Below the pieces are notes generated by a model. It had not been told where the DNA came from, ran no database searches, and was given only the letters and a program-made list of their open reading frames with translations. Positions 9,497-18,809 of a stretch of 48,586 nt of DNA are shown here, one piece after another. Source of the DNA: Hyphomicrobium sp. (GTDB lineage Bacteria > Pseudomonadota > Alphaproteobacteria > Rhizobiales > Hyphomicrobiaceae). Every line of letters starts with the position of its first letter. The first letter of the stretch is position 1. The DNA is taken from contig PEQZ01000004.1 in NCBI GenBank assembly GCA_002928395.1, positions 1 through 48,586 on the forward strand. The letters are read 5' to 3'. Position numbers and translations under genes: made by a program.

Positions 9497-10501
9497 TCAA
9501 GAGCCTCGTGCGGCCTTGTTACGCCGCGTTGAGCGAGATTTGCGCTGAGAAGCGGACTTCGGCGCGATATCTGATGCGGTGAGCGCGAACACCTCGCCGT
9601 CGCTCTCGGCCGTGTCGAGCCACAAAAACGGCAAATCCGGGAACGCAGCTTCCAGCATCGCGCGCTCTCGTCCGACCTCCATGACCAGCACCCCGTGAGC
9701 CGTCAAATGGTGTGGCACGTCGGCAAGAATGCGGCGCACGAGATCTAGACCGTCGTCGCCGCCAAGATGTGCCAGCGCCGGCTCGGCCCGGTACTCCGGA
9801 GGGAAAGCCGCAACCGCAGCAGTCCGAACGTAGGGCGGGTTCGAGATGACAAGGTCGTAACGACGGCCGGCCAATTCCGAGAATAGATCGGAACGGACCA
9901 GTTGCACCCGGTGCTCCAGGTGATAATCAACAACGTTTCGGGCCGCAACATCGAGCGCATCGGACGAAATGTCGACGGCATCGACTTCCGCGCCGGGGTA
10001 GGTAAGTGCTGACAAAATGCCGAGGCAGCCCGACCCTGTGCAGATGTCGGCCACCCGTCGGATGGCGTCAGGTTCGGCAATCACCGGCAACAGCCCGTCG
10101 CACAGCATCAACTCGCCAATGAATGACCGCGGCACGATCACCCGTTCGTCGATCGCGAAGCGATACCCCTGAATCCAGGCCGCTCCGATCAGATAGGCGG
10201 CGGGCTTGCGGGTCATGACGCGCTTCTCGAACACGTCGAAAATGCGCATCCTCTCGTCGCGCAGCAGTCGAGCTTCGAGCCATGGATCGAGCTGGTCGAT
10301 GGGCAGATTCAAGGTCGCAAGGATGAGGAAGGCCGCCTCGTCGAGCGCGCTTCTGGTGCCGTGGCCGTAGACTAGGCCCGCAGCCTCGAACCGGCTGACG
10401 CCAAAACGCAGCCAGTCGCGCACGGTGACGAGGTCGTCGATCGCCGATTCCACCGCAAAAAAACCGGCTGCGGAAGTGGGTCGATGGGTCGGCTTTGCCA
10501 T
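9497..10501 (-). CDS. prmB: N5-glutamine methyltransferase, PrmB/HemK family
   Basis: DICTGSGCLGILSALTYPGAEVDAVDISSDAL and catalytic NPPY motif (YDLVISNPPYVRT); start chosen at MAKPTHRP. Confidence 0.88.
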   Translation of the reverse strand: MAKPTHRPTSAAGFFAVESAIDDLVTVRDWLRFGVSRFEAAGLVYGHGTRSALDEAAFLILATLNLPIDQLDPWLEARLLRDERMRIFDVFEKRVMTRKPAAYLIGAAWIQGYRFAIDERVIVPRSFIGELMLCDGLLPVIAEPDAIRRVADICTGSGCLGILSALTYPGAEVDAVDISSDALDVAARNVVDYHLEHRVQLVRSDLFSELAGRRYDLVISNPPYVRTAAVAAFPPEYRAEPALAHLGGDDGLDLVRRILADVPHHLTAHGVLVMEVGRERAMLEAAFPDLPFLWLDTAESDGEVFALTASDIAPKSASQRKSRSTRRNKAARGS

Positions 10502-10511
10502 GGTCATGTCC

Positions 10512-11522
10512 TCACCCGCAACTCTCGTCGTCGCCCTGGTCGGAGACGGTCGCCTCGGTATCGCCGTCCTCGTTGTGGCGCGGGCCATCCTGGCCGATGT
10601 AGGCGAGCGACCGCGGACCGGAATAGGGAACGAAGCCAAGCGCGGTCAATTCCTTCTTTGCCGCCGCGATGTTCTCCCTCCGGCGGGCGTACTCCACTGC
10701 CAGAACCGGCAATTTATCCCTGCGCGCTGGTTCAAAATTTCGGCGTGCGCGTTGGATGCGTGGAATCGCGTTGCGGACATCGTTGCCGCGATCGCCAAAA
10801 AGCATGTCTTCCTTGCCCATACCGTCGATCGCGGCGCGATAGCGCGCATCCGAAAGCAACTCTTCACCGTTCTGCGGCACGATCAAAAACTGAGGATTGA
10901 GTTTCTTGGCCCACACCGACAGGCCCGTTACGAACCGCACCATATCGTCGGCCGCTTGCCACCGCTCGCCGCGCCAGTAGTAGAAAATATCGACCCTGTC
11001 GAGCCACGCGCCATCGTATCCGAGATCGATCAGGCGCCCCAGATACGAGCGGCGCGAACCGTAGACGATCGCCTGCCAATCCTGTGCCCAATGCCGGACG
11101 CGATGGTCTCCCTTCCATCGGCAGTTCGGCGAGCCCATCCACGGCGGCGGTGCCTTGGCCCACGACGCTTGCCAATAGTAGCGATAGTCCTCGGCCTCGC
11201 CGATATTGACATAGGCAATGACCAGCCGACGGCTTCCATCGGGTTTGGTTTTCAGACGCTTGATCTCCTCGCCCTTCAGACCCGCATTGTCCCCGACACC
11301 CATTCCTGCGTCGACGATAAGTACGTCGAACGAAGTGGCATCGAGCTTGGCCGCCGAGATGTTTTGCAGCTGGTAGCCCCACGACTTTGCCGCCTTCAGG
11401 ATTTCGCGCGCGGGTCGCTTGTCGGGGGCTTCGGACTTGCCACGCTGGGCGAGCGCCGAACCAACGAGGGCGAGCGCTGCAAAGACCACCATGGAGAGAG
11501 CTAAAGCGGCGAGGCGCATCAT
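10512..11522 (-). CDS. secreted GH114 / endo-alpha-1,4-polygalactosaminidase-like protein
   Basis: Signal peptide MMRLAALALSMVVFAALALVGSALAQ; barrel-like motifs VLIVDAGM, VIAYVNIGEAEDYRYYW, GYDGAWLDRVDIFYYW, NPQFLIVPQNGEELL. Confidence 0.7.
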   Translation of the reverse strand: MMRLAALALSMVVFAALALVGSALAQRGKSEAPDKRPAREILKAAKSWGYQLQNISAAKLDATSFDVLIVDAGMGVGDNAGLKGEEIKRLKTKPDGSRRLVIAYVNIGEAEDYRYYWQASWAKAPPPWMGSPNCRWKGDHRVRHWAQDWQAIVYGSRRSYLGRLIDLGYDGAWLDRVDIFYYWRGERWQAADDMVRFVTGLSVWAKKLNPQFLIVPQNGEELLSDARYRAAIDGMGKEDMLFGDRGNDVRNAIPRIQRARRNFEPARRDKLPVLAVEYARRRENIAAAKKELTALGFVPYSGPRSLAYIGQDGPRHNEDGDTEATVSDQGDDESCG

Positions 11523-11579
11523 AACGCGTCTACTCTCATGTCTCGTGTCGCGTCGGCATCCGATATTTGCTCTGAACCG

Positions 11580-11606
11580 TGCTGCGATGGGAAGCAGATG
11601 TCGGAA
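11580..11606 (-). repeat. Short intergenic repeat, copy B
   Basis: Reverse strand reads TTCCGACATCTGCTTCCCATCGCAGCA, 25/27 identical to copy A at 5627-5653. Confidence 0.55.
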
Positions 11607-11640
11607 CCGGAACACGAGGACGACGTGGCCTGCCGCCCGG

Positions 11641-12222
11641 TCAGCGGCTGCCAACGTCGGTACCTGCGAACTCGGCCTGCGCCACGTTCCCCTGATAGCG
11701 AAGATCGTCGTGAATGCCGACGCGGGTGCGATAGAACACGTTGGCGACCGACCACTTGATCGTGCCGAAGGCGTATTCGCCGGCCACCGATGGAGTCTCG
11801 TTGCTCGATATGCTTCCAAGGAGCCGCGTGCGCTGCTCATAGCTGGCCTTGACGAACGGGCGGCCGAACATGTCGATCGAAAGCCGGTCGATCTCGGCCA
11901 GGTCGTCGCGCCAGCTTTGTCGCCAGGCGGGGTCGATGCTCTCGCCGATGCTCTGATCGAGAAACTCCGGAACCTTGGTCGCCCTCGCGCCGCCCGAGAC
12001 ACCGTCGGCCGGGATGATCATCTCGGAGATTTCGTCCAGGATGGCGAATTCCTTCGTTGTAAAAAACTTGCGGCCGGCCCCTGGCGCCGGCCCGCCTGAC
12101 GCCTCTTTGGCGACAGTCTTCTTCACTTGCGCCAAGGCCGCGGGCCCCACAGCTAAGCCAGCGCCAGCAGTAAGTGCCGCAATAACGAGGCTGCGGCGGT
12201 CGAACAGGTTGGGCCCGCTCAT
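11641..12222 (-). CDS. gluconate 2-dehydrogenase subunit 3 family protein
   Basis: Tat-like leader (LFDRRSLVIAALTAGAGLAVGPAALAQ), FFTTKEFAILDEISEMIIPADGVSGGARATKVPEFLD; start overlaps stop of upstream GMC gene. Confidence 0.8.
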   Translation of the reverse strand: MSGPNLFDRRSLVIAALTAGAGLAVGPAALAQVKKTVAKEASGGPAPGAGRKFFTTKEFAILDEISEMIIPADGVSGGARATKVPEFLDQSIGESIDPAWRQSWRDDLAEIDRLSIDMFGRPFVKASYEQRTRLLGSISSNETPSVAGEYAFGTIKWSVANVFYRTRVGIHDDLRYQGNVAQAEFAGTDVGSR

Positions 12223-14045
12223 CAGATGTTGCCCTTCTTGAGTTCCTCGGCGAGGTAGTCGCAACTGCGCCAAGCGAGAGCCAGAATGGTCCAGGTCGGG
12301 TTCTGGCAACCCGATGAGACGAAGCCCGCGCCATCGACAACGAACAGGTTCTTGACGTCGTGGGCCTGTTGGAACGGGTTCAACACGCTGGTCTTCTTGT
12401 CGGCGCCCATGCGCGCGGTGCCCACCTCGTGAACCGACGAGCCTTCAGTCAACTTGTCGCCCGACACCTTGGTGATCTCGAGCCCGCTGTCGGTAAAGAT
12501 CTCCAGCATCGAGGTCGTCATCTCGGCGCACATCTTGGTCTCGTTGTCGCCGTGCTTGTAGTTGAAACGCAGCACCGGGATGCCGTAGGTGTCCTTGACC
12601 TTGGTGTCGAGCGATACGCGGTTCTCGTAGCGTGGCAACACCTCGCCGAGGCCGTACATATAGAAAGTCGCGGGCGCGTGATCGCGGACCTTCTTCCTGT
12701 AGTCCTTGCCGAAACCGGGCAGCAGGATCGCCTGCTCGGGGAACAGCTCCTGGCCGCTCGCGCCTTCGAGCCCATAGCCGCGAATGAAATTGCCCCGCTT
12801 GGTCTTGTCGTCGAGATTTTGGAAGCGCGGAATGTAAAATCCTCCCGCCCGGCCGTCTTCGTTGCGCGGCTCGCCGCCGATTCGCGACTTGTAGAACCCC
12901 TCAACGCGCGGACCCATCACATGCTCGGAAAGATTGTGGCCGAGGTGGCCCGACGAGTTCGCGATTCCTTCTGGATAGAGCCGCGATTTCGAGTTGAGCA
13001 TGATCCGTGTCGATTCGAGCGTCGACGCGCCGAGCACGACCACCTTGGACTTGGCCACGTAGCTCTTGCGGTTTGCGCTATCGATGAACGCGACACCGGT
13101 CGCTTTGCCGGTCCTGGTGTCGAGTGTGACCTCGTGCACCGTCGAGTTCGGCCGCACCACAAGCCTGCCAGTATCGAAGGCGGGATAGATTAGGCCGGTC
13201 GGGCTGTCGAACGCGGCATGAATATCACACCCGCCGACCCGCCGCTGGCAAGCGCCGCGACCGAGGCAGCGATGGCGATACTTGTTGTGCGTTAGCCCGT
13301 CTGTGGTTACGCCGAGCCGGAACGGCGTCAGCACGCGTCCGGACTTCTGAAGTTGCTCGCGGACATGGACCTCGCCGTCGTTGAGCTTCATCGGCCGTTG
13401 ATAAATCGAATCCGGCAGCCAGGGCAGGTTCTCGGTCACGCCAGAAATGCCGAGGTAACGGTCGACCTTATCGTAGTAGGGCGCGACGTCGGCGTACGAG
13501 ATCGGCCAGTCGCTGCCATAGCCATCGCGGCTGGCGGCCTTGAAATCGTAGTCCGAGAGCCGAAGTGCAAGCCGGCCCCAGACGTTCGTTTTGCCGCCGA
13601 GTGCGCGCGCCCGCACCCAGCTGAACTTGGTGCCCGTGTAGGGGTGGTCGTGCTCGTTGACAAACAGATCCTTGGTGTAATCAGGACCCTCGCCAAGTTG
13701 CTGCCAGTTCATGACGTTGGTGTAGCGGCCGAAGTTCTTGGCATAGGGAGCGTTCAGCTTTTTGTAGTCGCTCTCGTTCAGCACATACGTGTCGGGCGGC
13801 ATCTGCCCGAAACGGGGATGCTCGTAGGGCCATTCTGTCGACTTGAGCGTTTCGGTGGTGTCGACGTGCTTGCCTGCTTCGAGCAGTAGCACCGTCATTC
13901 CATGCGCGGTGAGGACGTGAGCAGCCATGCCCCCGGCGGCGCCCGACCCGACCACTATCGCGTCGTAGGTGACGCTCAAGTCTATCGAATTTGCGTTCTG
14001 GAATATTGGCGCTTGTTGCATGCTGCTCCCCGGATCATCTGGCAC
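12222..14045 (-). CDS. GMC family oxidoreductase (gluconate/sorbitol dehydrogenase large-subunit type)
   Basis: FAD-binding YDAIVVGSGAAGGMAAHVLTAHGMTVLLLEAGKH; C-terminal VHEVGTARMG...NLFVVDGAGFVSSGCQNPTWTILALAWRSCDYL; alternative start at 14021. Confidence 0.9.
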   Translation of the reverse strand: MPDDPGSSMQQAPIFQNANSIDLSVTYDAIVVGSGAAGGMAAHVLTAHGMTVLLLEAGKHVDTTETLKSTEWPYEHPRFGQMPPDTYVLNESDYKKLNAPYAKNFGRYTNVMNWQQLGEGPDYTKDLFVNEHDHPYTGTKFSWVRARALGGKTNVWGRLALRLSDYDFKAASRDGYGSDWPISYADVAPYYDKVDRYLGISGVTENLPWLPDSIYQRPMKLNDGEVHVREQLQKSGRVLTPFRLGVTTDGLTHNKYRHRCLGRGACQRRVGGCDIHAAFDSPTGLIYPAFDTGRLVVRPNSTVHEVTLDTRTGKATGVAFIDSANRKSYVAKSKVVVLGASTLESTRIMLNSKSRLYPEGIANSSGHLGHNLSEHVMGPRVEGFYKSRIGGEPRNEDGRAGGFYIPRFQNLDDKTKRGNFIRGYGLEGASGQELFPEQAILLPGFGKDYRKKVRDHAPATFYMYGLGEVLPRYENRVSLDTKVKDTYGIPVLRFNYKHGDNETKMCAEMTTSMLEIFTDSGLEITKVSGDKLTEGSSVHEVGTARMGADKKTSVLNPFQQAHDVKNLFVVDGAGFVSSGCQNPTWTILALAWRSCDYLAEELKKGNI

Positions 14046-14238
14046 GCATCATGCCAGCGGACGGAGATTACGGCTACCACATGTCAGACAGGCCATCGGT
14101 TGAGGGCTGCCCCCGGGAGCCCTCGCGCAGCATCGCGGAACATGGCGCCGCCAGACTATTGTTCCGGAGCTCATACTGGAGAGCTCCAGCCTCTTCCATC
14201 CTACCTGCGACCGTCCCGTCGAGCATGTTCGGTCCGAA

Positions 14239-15081
14239 CTACTCCGCTGGGACCCGGCTGCGCTTGGCTTCCTCTATCCTGCGGTCGGGCATCTTGAAGG
14301 GGTTTGAGGCCAAACCCGTCATCACAAGACCTTCGATGAGCCACTTCGTCGGATCAAAGTCGAACCGGCGAACACCGTGCCGATAGTCGCGCGGAAATGC
14401 ATGGTGATAATTGTGATACTGCTCGCCGAGCGCGAACGGGAACCACCATACGTCACGGGCCGAGACTTCTTGAGTAAACGGCCGGGTGCCCCACTTGTGG
14501 CAGACCGAGTTCACACTGTAGACCACGTGTGACGTGACCACCAAACGGAGCGCCGACACCAGCACGCCACCCCACCACGGGGCACCGGCGGCAATGGCAA
14601 GCCCGACCGGGATCAGCAAGTTCACGACAGCGCTGATGGTGAAGTAGTTGCGCTCTTGCCAGTCGATCACCGGATTGTTGTCCAGCCGGGCAGGCAGCAC
14701 GATCGGCGGCACCGGCGCCAGGATGATCCACTCGAAGTGGGCCCACCAGAACCCGCGCTTGATGTTGTAAGGATCCTGATCGCTATCGGTGTGGTGATGA
14801 TGCAGGATGTGGGTCGAAATCCACTGCCGGGCCGGCATCTGCGGCACCATCGTCGAGCAAACGGCGAGCGCATACTCGACAGGGCGGGCGAAGTTGACCG
14901 AATTGTGCGTCCACGCGCGATGATAGAGCGCGGTGATGCCAAAGCCACCCAAAAAGTAGCCGATGATGTGGTAGGTCGCCTCGGGCCAACTCAAACCGTA
15001 GAAGTACATATACGGAAAGGCGGCGAGCGCGAGCACGTGGATCAAGGCCAAGAAGGCCAAAGCGGGATATTGGATTTTCAT
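14239..15081 (-). CDS. acyl-CoA (delta-9 type) fatty acid desaturase
   Basis: Histidine boxes HRAWTH, HILHHHH, HNYHH and membrane segments. Confidence 0.88.
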   Translation of the reverse strand: MKIQYPALAFLALIHVLALAAFPYMYFYGLSWPEATYHIIGYFLGGFGITALYHRAWTHNSVNFARPVEYALAVCSTMVPQMPARQWISTHILHHHHTDSDQDPYNIKRGFWWAHFEWIILAPVPPIVLPARLDNNPVIDWQERNYFTISAVVNLLIPVGLAIAAGAPWWGGVLVSALRLVVTSHVVYSVNSVCHKWGTRPFTQEVSARDVWWFPFALGEQYHNYHHAFPRDYRHGVRRFDFDPTKWLIEGLVMTGLASNPFKMPDRRIEEAKRSRVPAE

Positions 15082-15385
15082 AGCCGTTCAGGAACACGAG
15101 ACGCCGAAAAAACGCAAGATGGAAGACGCAGTCTATCCCGAAGATTCACCTGTTCGTGTTGTAGGAAAACACGACGCAAAGCTGCGGGCCCCTGCTGCAC
15201 CGCAGTGTGTGACACCTTGGGCTAAGCGGGCGAGGACGATGTGCGGCAGATGGTCTGACGACTTTCCAAAGCACGAATTTGAATGCCGTCACCGGAATTC
15301 AACAACGCGCTTGCCTCAGCCGAATCACGGCTATGGCGACGGCGACGGCGATTGTGTGACAGTTCCATCCTGGTCAGACCGGCCA

Positions 15386-16954
15386 CTACTTCAGGCCCCA
15401 GACTTCGACAATGCCCTCACCCTTGAAGTTCAGCTTCGTGCGGTAGGCGAGTTCGATCCGCTGGATGAAACGGCCGCGCCCTTGTATTTCAAGGGCTTCC
15501 GTGGCCTGGCCGTTGCGCAGCTCAACGCTGATAGCCACGTCCTCCACCTCCCCGTTACCATAGTAGACCCGCATCCCGCGGATCCTCACGGCACGGTCGC
15601 GAACGGCAACGCGCAACGCCTTGAAGCGTCCGAACCGCTCGCCGACTTCAAACACGTCGCGGTCTGTATTGAATACCTCGGCGCGCTGCGACCCGAGCAG
15701 AAGCCAGCCGCCAGACCGCTCGCGCCGCTCGTCGGACGAATCGCGAAGCCAGCGCTCGGAGTAGTCGCCATAGACCTCGACCACGGCTTGTCCGCGGCGG
15801 TCGGGCTTCGACTGGTAGACCAGCTCGATGGTTTCGATGAAGCGATCGCCGCGGTCGAGGGGAAGCGGCGCCGTACGGAACCCCTCCTTCAGCTCGACGT
15901 TGACCGGTACGACTTGGCGCTCGCCGTTGCCGAACACGACGATGACTTCGCGCAGAAAAATGTCGTTGTTCAAGACCCGCAATGCGATTTTTTCGAATTG
16001 CCCGGCTTCGCGGCCGACGCGGATCACGTCCCGGTCGATGCCAAAGCCGACGGTTTGCGCGCCGAAGAGAACCCAGCCGCCGCGCGGCGCGCCTGACTGG
16101 GGCGCGTAGTCCGGTGGCACCCGGCGATCGTCTCTGTTCCGCTGACCCACGCCGCTCAACTCGAGTTCAACCGTACCGCGGCGCAGGCTCGGCCGCAGCC
16201 CTACGATGACCTCCTCCACGCGCCGTCTATCCGGCGAGAGCTCGACCGGGATCGGGCGTGTGGACTCGCCCTGTTCGAGACGCTGATAAACATCGAGCGT
16301 CTGCCGGTCGCCATTGCCGAATACGACAGTGACCAACCCGATGCGTGCAGAATCGCGCCTGGATGTGATGCGGATTTCCGAGAGCCGCCCTTCGCCACGC
16401 CCGGTGCGAAACACGATGCGCTCGGCACGACGGTCGGCGGTCTGGGTATCGATCGATACGACTGCGTCGCGATCGTTACGCCGTTCCCTGTCGTCGTCGC
16501 GATAGCGCTCGTCGCGGTCTTCGGCCCGCGAGTATGATGCAACGGCCTTGGCCGCGGAAACGGTCACGGTGCCTCGCCCACTGCCGATGCGACCGCTGGC
16601 CTTGTACGTCAGCTGGATGCTTTTCAGGGTTTTGAACCGCCCGCTCAACGGTATCGGCTCGAGCGCACGACCGGCCTTGACCAGTTGCTCGATCTCGAAA
16701 GTCTCTTCGGCGCCGTCGTAGGACGTGACCCGAATGTCCTTGATGAACACGTCGTTGTCACGGACGTCGATCTGAAGACTGTCGAAGGCGCCGTTGCCTG
16801 GGCCCACTTCGATGCTGTCGCGATCCGGCCTGGAATCGGCTGTGGTCACGCCGAGAACGACCCAGTCGGCATCACGCGCCGAAGCGAGGTTAGCCGAGGT
16901 GAAGACCAGTGCGGCGAGGATCGTCGCTGCGGCCGACTTGAGCAAGGGGTGCAC
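15386..16954 (-). CDS. secreted protein with about four tandem copies of a ~100-aa DUF2541-like domain
   Basis: Likely start MHPLLKSAAATILAALVFTSANLASA; repeated pattern W-x-LLG-x-Q...DRD-x-I-x-VG...F-x-x-I-x-x-x-V-x-x-x-D-I-x-V-x-YGNG...L...R-F-I-x-x-IELxY. Start approximate; DUF name by recall. Confidence 0.7.
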   Translation of the reverse strand: MHPLLKSAAATILAALVFTSANLASARDADWVVLGVTTADSRPDRDSIEVGPGNGAFDSLQIDVRDNDVFIKDIRVTSYDGAEETFEIEQLVKAGRALEPIPLSGRFKTLKSIQLTYKASGRIGSGRGTVTVSAAKAVASYSRAEDRDERYRDDDRERRNDRDAVVSIDTQTADRRAERIVFRTGRGEGRLSEIRITSRRDSARIGLVTVVFGNGDRQTLDVYQRLEQGESTRPIPVELSPDRRRVEEVIVGLRPSLRRGTVELELSGVGQRNRDDRRVPPDYAPQSGAPRGGWVLFGAQTVGFGIDRDVIRVGREAGQFEKIALRVLNNDIFLREVIVVFGNGERQVVPVNVELKEGFRTAPLPLDRGDRFIETIELVYQSKPDRRGQAVVEVYGDYSERWLRDSSDERRERSGGWLLLGSQRAEVFNTDRDVFEVGERFGRFKALRVAVRDRAVRIRGMRVYYGNGEVEDVAISVELRNGQATEALEIQGRGRFIQRIELAYRTKLNFKGEGIVEVWGLK

Positions 16955-17075
16955 GGTGAAAGGCTCCGATCGAACGATTGGCGTCTTGAACAGCTCGGAT
17001 GCCCGTGCCGGTTCGCAACCTCCCCAACCGGGCCCATACGTGGAAGCTAACCAATCGCGGCGTCTAAATATCGAC

Positions 17076-17111
17076 AAAAAAATGACGGGGTTGCGATTAA
17101 TCGCAACCCCG
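17076..17111 (-). terminator. intrinsic terminator for the 17195-18457 gene
   Basis: Perfect 26-bp palindrome CGGGGTTGCGATTAATCGCAACCCCG (17086-17111), followed on the - strand by TCATTTTTTTG. Confidence 0.8.
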
Positions 17112-17194
17112 CCGATCGTCGTTTCGCGTCGTCCGGTCCACCGGGGACACTGGGCGAATTGAGACAGCGGACGAAGCCGCCGTCTCGTCCAGGA

Positions 17195-18457
17195 TCAATG
17201 GCGACCCCAGACCTCGACAATGGCGTTGCCCTTGCCCTTGGCTTCCTTGTCGATGAAGCGTGACCGATAGCGAGCCTCGATCTTCTCGATGGCGCGCTTG
17301 TCGCCCTTGAGATCGATCGGGCCGTAAGTGGAACCGGCGTCGACGCGGGTCTTGATCGGGATCAAATCGTCGGCGCCGTTGGCATAGACGATCCGAAGCT
17401 CATTGAGCGTAATCGCGCGATCGCGGACCGTGACGCGGATCTTGGTGAAGCCGCCCTCGTTCTTGCCGACCTGGATCGTGTCCTTGTCGAAGCCGACGAA
17501 GCCTGCCGTCTGCGCGCCGAGCAGCACCCAGCCGTCGTTGAACTTCCGACCTTCGCCTTGCGGTCCGAGCCAGCCTTCGGCGTATTCTCCGAACACTTCC
17601 ACTCGGGCCTGGCCCTTGACGCTGGGCTTGGACCGATAAGACAACTGGATCTCCTTGATAAACCGGTCGCCCTTGAGGTTGAGCCAGTTGGTCCGCGAAT
17701 CTTTTTTGATCTCGGTATTGACCGCGATCGTGTCCGGCTCGCCGTTGCCGTAAATGACTTTGAGGTCGTTCAGGAAGATGTCGTTGTCGAGAACGCGAAG
17801 CCGAATGCGATCGAACTTGCCGATTTCGTTGCCGACGCGAACCACGTCGCGGTCGACGCCAAAGCCGACGGACTGGGTGCCGAACAGAACCTCGCCGCCC
17901 GCCAGAGGCTTGCCGGGCGTTGCAGTCGAGGCCTTGCCGTCGATCGGCTTGGTTGCGATCTGCTGGGTCGGATCTGCAGGCTTGCCAGCGGTACCGCCGG
18001 CAGCGCCGCCACAGCCGACGGGCTTGTCGAGCGGGAGGCGTTTCCGTTTGGCACCTGCGGGCGACTGGATGCCGAGAACGTCGAGCGTCGCCTTACCCTT
18101 GGAAGGTTTGATCGTGACGTTGACGTGGTCGATGAACTTGTCGCCACTCGTTGCGTTGATCGGGCGCGAGCGCTCACCTTCCTTCAAATCGATGGAACGA
18201 TCTTCGTTGTGGACCGAGCCGTCGCTATAGCGGACCGACACGCGTGTGACGAAGATGTCGCCCTTCTTGGCGCGAACACGGATGCCGTTGTAGGCACCTG
18301 CCGCATTACCAAGATCGATGCAGTCCTTGTCATCGTTGAGCGAGATGTCCTTCGACGCCAAGTTGACCAGGGCTTCGTTACCCTGCTGCGCTTCGGCCGC
18401 CGCGAAGGCGCCTGCCACCGGGAAGGCCACGGCGACCATTAACAGCCTACGGAACAT
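17195..18457 (-). CDS. secreted protein with three copies of the same DUF2541-like domain
   Basis: Signal peptide MFRRLLMVAVAFPVAGAFAAAEAQ; repeats such as GGEVLFGTQSVGFGVDRDVVRVGNEIGKFDRIRLRVLDNDIFLNDLKVIYGNGEPD, paralogous to the downstream gene. Confidence 0.72.
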   Translation of the reverse strand: MFRRLLMVAVAFPVAGAFAAAEAQQGNEALVNLASKDISLNDDKDCIDLGNAAGAYNGIRVRAKKGDIFVTRVSVRYSDGSVHNEDRSIDLKEGERSRPINATSGDKFIDHVNVTIKPSKGKATLDVLGIQSPAGAKRKRLPLDKPVGCGGAAGGTAGKPADPTQQIATKPIDGKASTATPGKPLAGGEVLFGTQSVGFGVDRDVVRVGNEIGKFDRIRLRVLDNDIFLNDLKVIYGNGEPDTIAVNTEIKKDSRTNWLNLKGDRFIKEIQLSYRSKPSVKGQARVEVFGEYAEGWLGPQGEGRKFNDGWVLLGAQTAGFVGFDKDTIQVGKNEGGFTKIRVTVRDRAITLNELRIVYANGADDLIPIKTRVDAGSTYGPIDLKGDKRAIEKIEARYRSRFIDKEAKGKGNAIVEVWGRH

Positions 18458-18809
18458 GAGAAACTCCCCTTTTGATACGCTTGAAGCCCCCGGCTTCGCC
18501 AGTGGTCTTACTCGAAACCTGACATTAAAAAAAGGCTGGATCGGTACATCACGATGTGAGTTGGTGGGTTGCCCTGATGCCGAACAGCAACACTTTAGCA
18601 TCGTGAGACAATTTCCAGCCCGGCAATGAGCGTGCGTATTCGGACAAACGGTCCACGGTTTTTTGGATTGCGGCCGAATGGTGCCGGGCCGACCAGCCGC
18701 TGCACCGAATTGCCAATTTTGCGACAGCGGCCTAACCTCGTTGGCCCCGATAACCTGGGCGCGGCAGTGCCTCGTCGCACCGCAGCCCAATCCGCAAGTG
18801 GTCCCGATC

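Noticed and set aside
10512-12002. Full 496-aa ORF as called
   Set aside because: A signal peptide starts at 11522; the upstream part overlaps the gluconate dehydrogenase subunit 3-like gene.
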